64,000 nucleotides of DNA, from the NCBI GenBank assembly GCA_017307505.1, contig JAFKEE010000038.1, positions 1-64,000 on the forward strand, written 5' to 3'. The number at the start of each line of letters is the position of its first letter. Positions within the stretch are counted from its first letter, which is position 1. Of this stretch, positions 59,924-64,000 are shown one piece after another. Position numbers and translations under genes: made by a program. The DNA comes from Acidobacteriota bacterium (GTDB lineage Bacteria; Acidobacteriota; Terriglobia; Bryobacterales; Bryobacteraceae). The notes beneath the pieces were generated by a model, which saw only the letters and a program-made list of their open reading frames with translations, did no database searches and was not told the origin of the DNA.

Positions 59924-62900
59924 TTACACCCTCGCGGCTGTTTGCATACTCTGAGCCGGGGGAGGCGGCGGCGCCTGCAGTCTCACGCTCACCAGCTTGG
60001 ACACGCCTTGCTCCTGCATGGTGACGCCGTAAAGCATCTCGGCCGCCTCCATGGTCTTCTTGGCGTGGGTGATCACGATGAACTGCGTTTGCGCCGCCAT
60101 TTCCTTCAAAAGATTGGCCAGACGGCCCACGTTGGCTTCGTCGAGGGGTGCGTCGACTTCGTCCAGGATGCAGAACGGGCTGGGCTGGTAATGGAAGATC
60201 GCCATCAGCAGCGCCACCGCCGTCAGGGCCTTTTCACCGCCCGACAGCAGCAGGACGTTCTGCAGCCGCTTGCCGGGCGGCGAGGCCACAATTTCAATAC
60301 CCTGGTCGAGTGCATCGCCGTCGCCGGTCAGGCGCATTTCGCCTAAACCGCCGCCGAACAATGACTTGAACATATCTCTGAACTTGTCGTTGATTACCGC
60401 GAAGGCTTCCACGAAGCGCTTGCGCGACTCGCTGTCGATCTCATTGATCGCCTTCTCGGTGTCGCGGATCGAATCGAGCAGATCCTGCCGCTGGGTGTTC
60501 AGGAAGTCATAGCGCTGCTGCGACTCCTGATACTCGTGGAGCGCCTCCGGATTCACCGGGCCCAACGCTTCGATCTTCTTCCGCAGCTCGGACACCCGCT
60601 CCTCGACGTCGGAGACGGCCATCTCGTCCAATTCGACCACCGCCGGCGCGGTCTCGCCTTCCGGCACCTCCGCCGGAGCGGCCGCGGCCTGCGCCGCGAG
60701 CTCGGCCACCGGGATGTCCAGGTCTTTCCTACAGGTGTCGTCGAGGAACTTCAGTTCGCTTTGGCGGCGAACGAGGTTCAGTTCGATCTGGTTGCGCTTG
60801 TCGTGCGCCTCGGCCGACGCCTGGCGGGTTGTCTTGATATTCTCTTCACTGGCGGCCAGGGCGGCGCGCTGGGCAGTTTCCAGTTCCGAAAGTTCGGCCA
60901 CCGTCTTCTCGAAGAACTGCTGCTCGTCGGCCAGCGAACCGGCGCGTTCTTCGAGCTGCATGTTGTTCTCGAGGAAACGGTTGCGGGCCACACCCAGCCG
61001 TTCCATCTCGGCCAGCAGGCTCTGCCGGCGATTCGTGACTTCGCGGATCTGATTCTCGAGCCGGGCCGAGGCGTTTTCCACACCGCGGCGGCGCTCGTCA
61101 AACCCGGCCAGTTCGACGCGGAGCACCGAGTGCTCTTCGGCCAGCTGGTTCACTTCCTGCTTGAGAGATTCGAGGTCGGCACGGCCCTGTTCCAGCGACT
61201 GCTCGACCGCGACCCGCTGCTGCTCGCGCTCTTCCACCAGCGCCTGCTTCTGCTGCCGCTGCTCCATGCTGCGGGCCGCATCACGCTGCAAACGCTCCAG
61301 TTCCGCACGGGAGACGGACAGCTTCTGGTTGGCGCGGTTGAACTCCTCGGAGATCTTGCGCATCTCCTGGTCGAGAACCAGGGTGTCTTTCTCCTGCCGC
61401 TGCTGGTCGGTCCGCAGCCGTTCCAGTTCCTCACTCAGAGACTGGATCTCGGAGTCCAGTTGATCCAGAGTCTCCTGGGCAGTGGCCAGTGCCGTCTGGC
61501 GCGCCTGGAACTGGCCGCTGATTTCGCGCAATTCGCGCTTCAAGGCCAGCGGGCCGGTGCCCGTCTTCTTACCGCCGCTCACGGCGTGGCCGCTGTAGCA
61601 CACCCCGTCGGGCAACAGGAAGAAGAGGTCCGGATACATCATCGCCAGCCGTTGGGCGGCATCACGGCCTTCCGCCAGGAAGCAGCGGGCCAGCCGCGGC
61701 AGCAAAGCCGCCGGCGCATTGGTCAACCCGTTCGTGAAGCGGATGCCATCACTGAGCCGGCCAACGATCCCGGTTTCGGGACCGATAGCCGGCTCGTGAA
61801 CGGGGGAGGCGGCGACAGCAGCACTGTCGCCGTTGAGATGGGGTTCGACGAGGAAGGTGGCGCGTCCGTCAAGGTCGCCGCGCAGGACGTCGATGCCACG
61901 CTGGGCATCGTCCCACGTCTTGACGACCACATACTCTAACTCCTCGTGAAGAAACTCTTCCGTCGCCTTTTCGAACTTCGGATCGGTGAGATCGACGAAG
62001 TCGGCCAGAACACCGGCCGGCTTGAGATCCTGCGCCTGGCCGCGCTCGATCGCCGTAAACAAACGCTTTACGGATTCGGTGGTATACGCGCGGTGGGAAA
62101 GGATTTCTTCCAACGAATCACGGCGAGCGCGCAGCCGAGAAGTCTCGGTTTTCAGCCCGTCCAGCTGGCGCCGCGTTTCCTGGGCTCGGGCCCTCCGCTC
62201 CTGCAGATCGGCATCCACGCTCTTGCGCCGGTTCTGGATGTTCTCCAGTTCCATCTGGCGGTTGGAGAGCCGGATCCCGAACTCAGACTTGGACTGCTCC
62301 AGGCGGGCCAGGTCGGTGATCGCCGTGGTTTCGTCGTGCTGGACGCGGGCCGTATCCCGCTCCATCGCGGAGAGGTAGGTGTCGATCTGGCCCACCTGAT
62401 TTTTGAGTTGGGAACTCTCGCCGAGCAAGCGAACCACCTGCTGCCGGGCGGATTCGAGCCCGCGCTCCCGCTCGCGCAACTGGGCCTGGAGGGAGTCCTT
62501 TTCCTCGTTCTTCGCCATCAGGCGTTCACGCGCTTCGCCGGCCTGAACCTGAAGCTGCTGGAGCTGGGCTGTGAGGTTCGTGCGTTCCTGGTCGAGCGCT
62601 TCCAGGCGCTTGTACATCTCCTCGCTCTCGCCCTCGCCCTGCTGCAGGCGCTGGTCGATACCGCCGATCTGGCGGGCTTGCGATTCGATCTGTCCGCGGG
62701 TGCGCTCCGTCTCAATCCGGACTTCGGCCAGGCGCTTGCGCGCTTCGGTCAGATTGGCTTCGGTCTGGTAAAAGGTCTCGCGGGCTGAAGTGAGCGACTT
62801 CTCTTCGGTCTCGACGCTGGCGTGCAGTTCCTGATAGGCACGGGTGGCTTCGCCCAGTTCGAGGGCGACGCGAGTGGCTTCGCGCTCCAGCAGGCGGTAG

Positions 62901-63832
62901 CGTCCAGTGAGGGCAACCCGCAACTGGGCATCCAGCTCAGTCTTTAACTCCTCATAACGCTTGGCCTTACCAGCCTGACGTTTGAGTGAATTCACCTGTC
63001 GGTTGACTTCTTCCAGGATGTCAAAGACACGGGTCAGGTTCTGCTTGGCACCTTCCAGCTTGGCTTCCGCCAGGCGGCGCTTCGTCTTGAACTTGCTGAT
63101 GCCTGCGGCCTCTTCAATAACGGCGCGGCGGTCGAGCGGCTTGGATGACAGGATCTGGCCGATGCGGCCCTGCTCGATGATGGCGTACGATTCCGGACCG
63201 AGTCCGGTACCCATGAAGAGGTCCTGGATGTCGCGCAGGCGGGCCTGCTTGCCGTTGATCAGGTACTCGCTCTCGCCGGAGCGGAACAACCGGCGGGTGA
63301 TGACGATTTCCTGCTCTTTGCCGGGCGAATGGAGAGAGAAGCCATTGGTCCGGGCGGTGCCATTCGTGCCGTTCGCGTGACCGTTTACCTGTTCACCCGT
63401 AAGCGCATCAGGTTGCGCGACTTCGATCACCTCAACCGGGCCTTCCACAGGCACGGCTGGGGCGGCTGTTTCGGCGGCTGGCTCCACCGCGACCGGGGCA
63501 GCCTTGGCGCCCTTTCCTGGCTTGGCTTGTTCGGGTCTCGCTCCGGGGATAACGACACTTCCGGTGGGGTCGACCAGAACCATGGTGACCTGGGCCATCC
63601 CGACGGGTTTGCGCCCGTGGGTGCCAGCGAAGATCACGTCTTCCATGCGGGCGCCGCGCAGCGATTTCGCCGATTGTTCGCCAAGCACCCAGCTGATGGC
63701 GTCGCTCAGGTTGGATTTGCCGCAGCCGTTGGGGCCGACAACAGCGGCCACGCCACGACCTTGGAATCGCATCTCGGTTCGGTCACAGAAGGACTTGAAG
63801 CCCTGGATTTCAACGCGTTTGAGTGTCAGCAA
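59924..63832 (-). CDS. smc: Chromosome segregation ATPase SMC
   Basis: A 1302-residue SMC protein. Walker A is GPNGCGKSN (33-41); two long coiled coils flank a hinge at about 597-757; the C-terminal head has LLSGGEKALTAVALL and Walker B PFCILDEVDAPLDEANV (about 1197-1238). It forms a DNA-loading dimer that organises and segregates the chromosome. It is longer than the usual ~1180 residues, largely because of an Ala/Pro/Glu-rich insertion at about 94-172 inside the N-terminal head, between VDPTG and EIVITRRLFRSGESEYLING, where most SMC proteins have a short loop. It is followed at once by the uridine kinase gene. Confidence 0.95.
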   Translation of the reverse strand: MLTLKRVEIQGFKSFCDRTEMRFQGRGVAAVVGPNGCGKSNLSDAISWVLGEQSAKSLRGARMEDVIFAGTHGRKPVGMAQVTMVLVDPTGSVVIPGARPEQAKPGKGAKAAPVAVEPAAETAAPAVPVEGPVEVIEVAQPDALTGEQVNGHANGTNGTARTNGFSLHSPGKEQEIVITRRLFRSGESEYLINGKQARLRDIQDLFMGTGLGPESYAIIEQGRIGQILSSKPLDRRAVIEEAAGISKFKTKRRLAEAKLEGAKQNLTRVFDILEEVNRQVNSLKRQAGKAKRYEELKTELDAQLRVALTGRYRLLEREATRVALELGEATRAYQELHASVETEEKSLTSARETFYQTEANLTEARKRLAEVRIETERTRGQIESQARQIGGIDQRLQQGEGESEEMYKRLEALDQERTNLTAQLQQLQVQAGEARERLMAKNEEKDSLQAQLRERERGLESARQQVVRLLGESSQLKNQVGQIDTYLSAMERDTARVQHDETTAITDLARLEQSKSEFGIRLSNRQMELENIQNRRKSVDADLQERRARAQETRRQLDGLKTETSRLRARRDSLEEILSHRAYTTESVKRLFTAIERGQAQDLKPAGVLADFVDLTDPKFEKATEEFLHEELEYVVVKTWDDAQRGIDVLRGDLDGRATFLVEPHLNGDSAAVAASPVHEPAIGPETGIVGRLSDGIRFTNGLTNAPAALLPRLARCFLAEGRDAAQRLAMMYPDLFFLLPDGVCYSGHAVSGGKKTGTGPLALKRELREISGQFQARQTALATAQETLDQLDSEIQSLSEELERLRTDQQRQEKDTLVLDQEMRKISEEFNRANQKLSVSRAELERLQRDAARSMEQRQQKQALVEEREQQRVAVEQSLEQGRADLESLKQEVNQLAEEHSVLRVELAGFDERRRGVENASARLENQIREVTNRRQSLLAEMERLGVARNRFLENNMQLEERAGSLADEQQFFEKTVAELSELETAQRAALAASEENIKTTRQASAEAHDKRNQIELNLVRRQSELKFLDDTCRKDLDIPVAELAAQAAAAPAEVPEGETAPAVVELDEMAVSDVEERVSELRKKIEALGPVNPEALHEYQESQQRYDFLNTQRQDLLDSIRDTEKAINEIDSESRKRFVEAFAVINDKFRDMFKSLFGGGLGEMRLTGDGDALDQGIEIVASPPGKRLQNVLLLSGGEKALTAVALLMAIFHYQPSPFCILDEVDAPLDEANVGRLANLLKEMAAQTQFIVITHAKKTMEAAEMLYGVTMQEQGVSKLVSVRLQAPPPPPAQSMQTAARV

Positions 63833-64000
63833 AGGCGTCTTCCTCTCAATGGAATGCCAGCGTTTCGACGCGCACCCAATAGGGAGCCGCCACTCGGGGG
63901 GGGGTACTTCCGAGAATACACCTCCAAAACGGAAAAGGCAAGCACTGCGCCGCCAGATTCAGCGGTTCGTTTTCACCAACCACTACCAGTTGTGGTTCCC

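Noticed and set aside
60536-61939. 467-residue plus-strand frame opposite SMC
   Set aside because: Leu/Gln-rich mirror of the SMC coiled coil.

Overview
The window is GC-rich bacterial chromosome and reads as an Acidobacteriota genome of the Bryobacterales/Solibacter type. The markers are an Oar-like TonB-dependent receptor with an N-terminal carboxypeptidase-regulatory domain, a VWFA-related protein of the acidobacterial type, very large secreted beta-propeller proteins (RCC1, SBBP, PQQ-like, BACON), Tat-exported enolase-superfamily enzymes and glucuronoxylan enzymes. Genus is an inference. No rRNA, tRNA, CRISPR array, prophage or intact insertion sequence was seen.

Layout. 1-1260: an accessory edge with an IS21-like end remnant and an array of eight short motifs organised in a higher-order repeat of about 336 bp, overlapped by an ORF with a good ribosome binding site. 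1889-5053: a DJ-1/PfpI protein, the decayed 3' end of a molybdenum hydroxylase gene, then a LysR regulator divergent from a tautomerase, a cupin and a 5'-truncated SDR. 5168-8797: a large secreted PQQ-propeller/BACON protein with matching domains at both ends. 9617-11743: an ArsR-controlled minus-strand cluster (ArsR, a possible 53-residue peptide, an SRPBCC protein, a DoxX-like protein, a DUF1801 protein) with ATGA overlaps. 12072-18388: an orphan CpaE-like ATPase, an exported HD protein, a CE15 esterase, a ketopantoate-reductase-like enzyme, an APH-type kinase and a GNAT acetyltransferase.

18453-34512 holds mostly exported proteins: a 1465-residue RCC1/InlB-repeat protein, the TonB receptor, a metallo-beta-lactamase-fold protein, an SBBP/BNR propeller, a TPR protein and an exported RraA-like protein. 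34527-39405 (minus) holds a Tat-exported galactonate-dehydratase-like enzyme, a c-heme-motif/TolB/TPR fusion and a URO-D/MtaA-like methyltransferase. 39503-41746 holds an ECF sigma factor overlapping a four-helix membrane protein, with a VWFA protein convergent to them. 42087-51760 holds two further members of the RCC1/InlB family, of 2289 and 891 residues. 51785-63832 (minus) holds a GH67 alpha-glucuronidase, a second URO-D protein, an FAD amine oxidase, a site-2 protease with CBS domains, a membrane-anchored SelL-like peroxiredoxin, uridine kinase and SMC.

The strongest unexplained structure is the family of three secreted proteins built from one module of about 560 residues used once, twice or three times, all capped by the same C-terminal domain pair. 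Two members share an identical 14-nt sequence across ribosome binding site and TTG start. CE15 and GH67 together suggest glucuronoxylan side-chain removal. Gene starts were moved inward from the longest reading frame where a signal peptide, family start or ribosome binding site argued for it.
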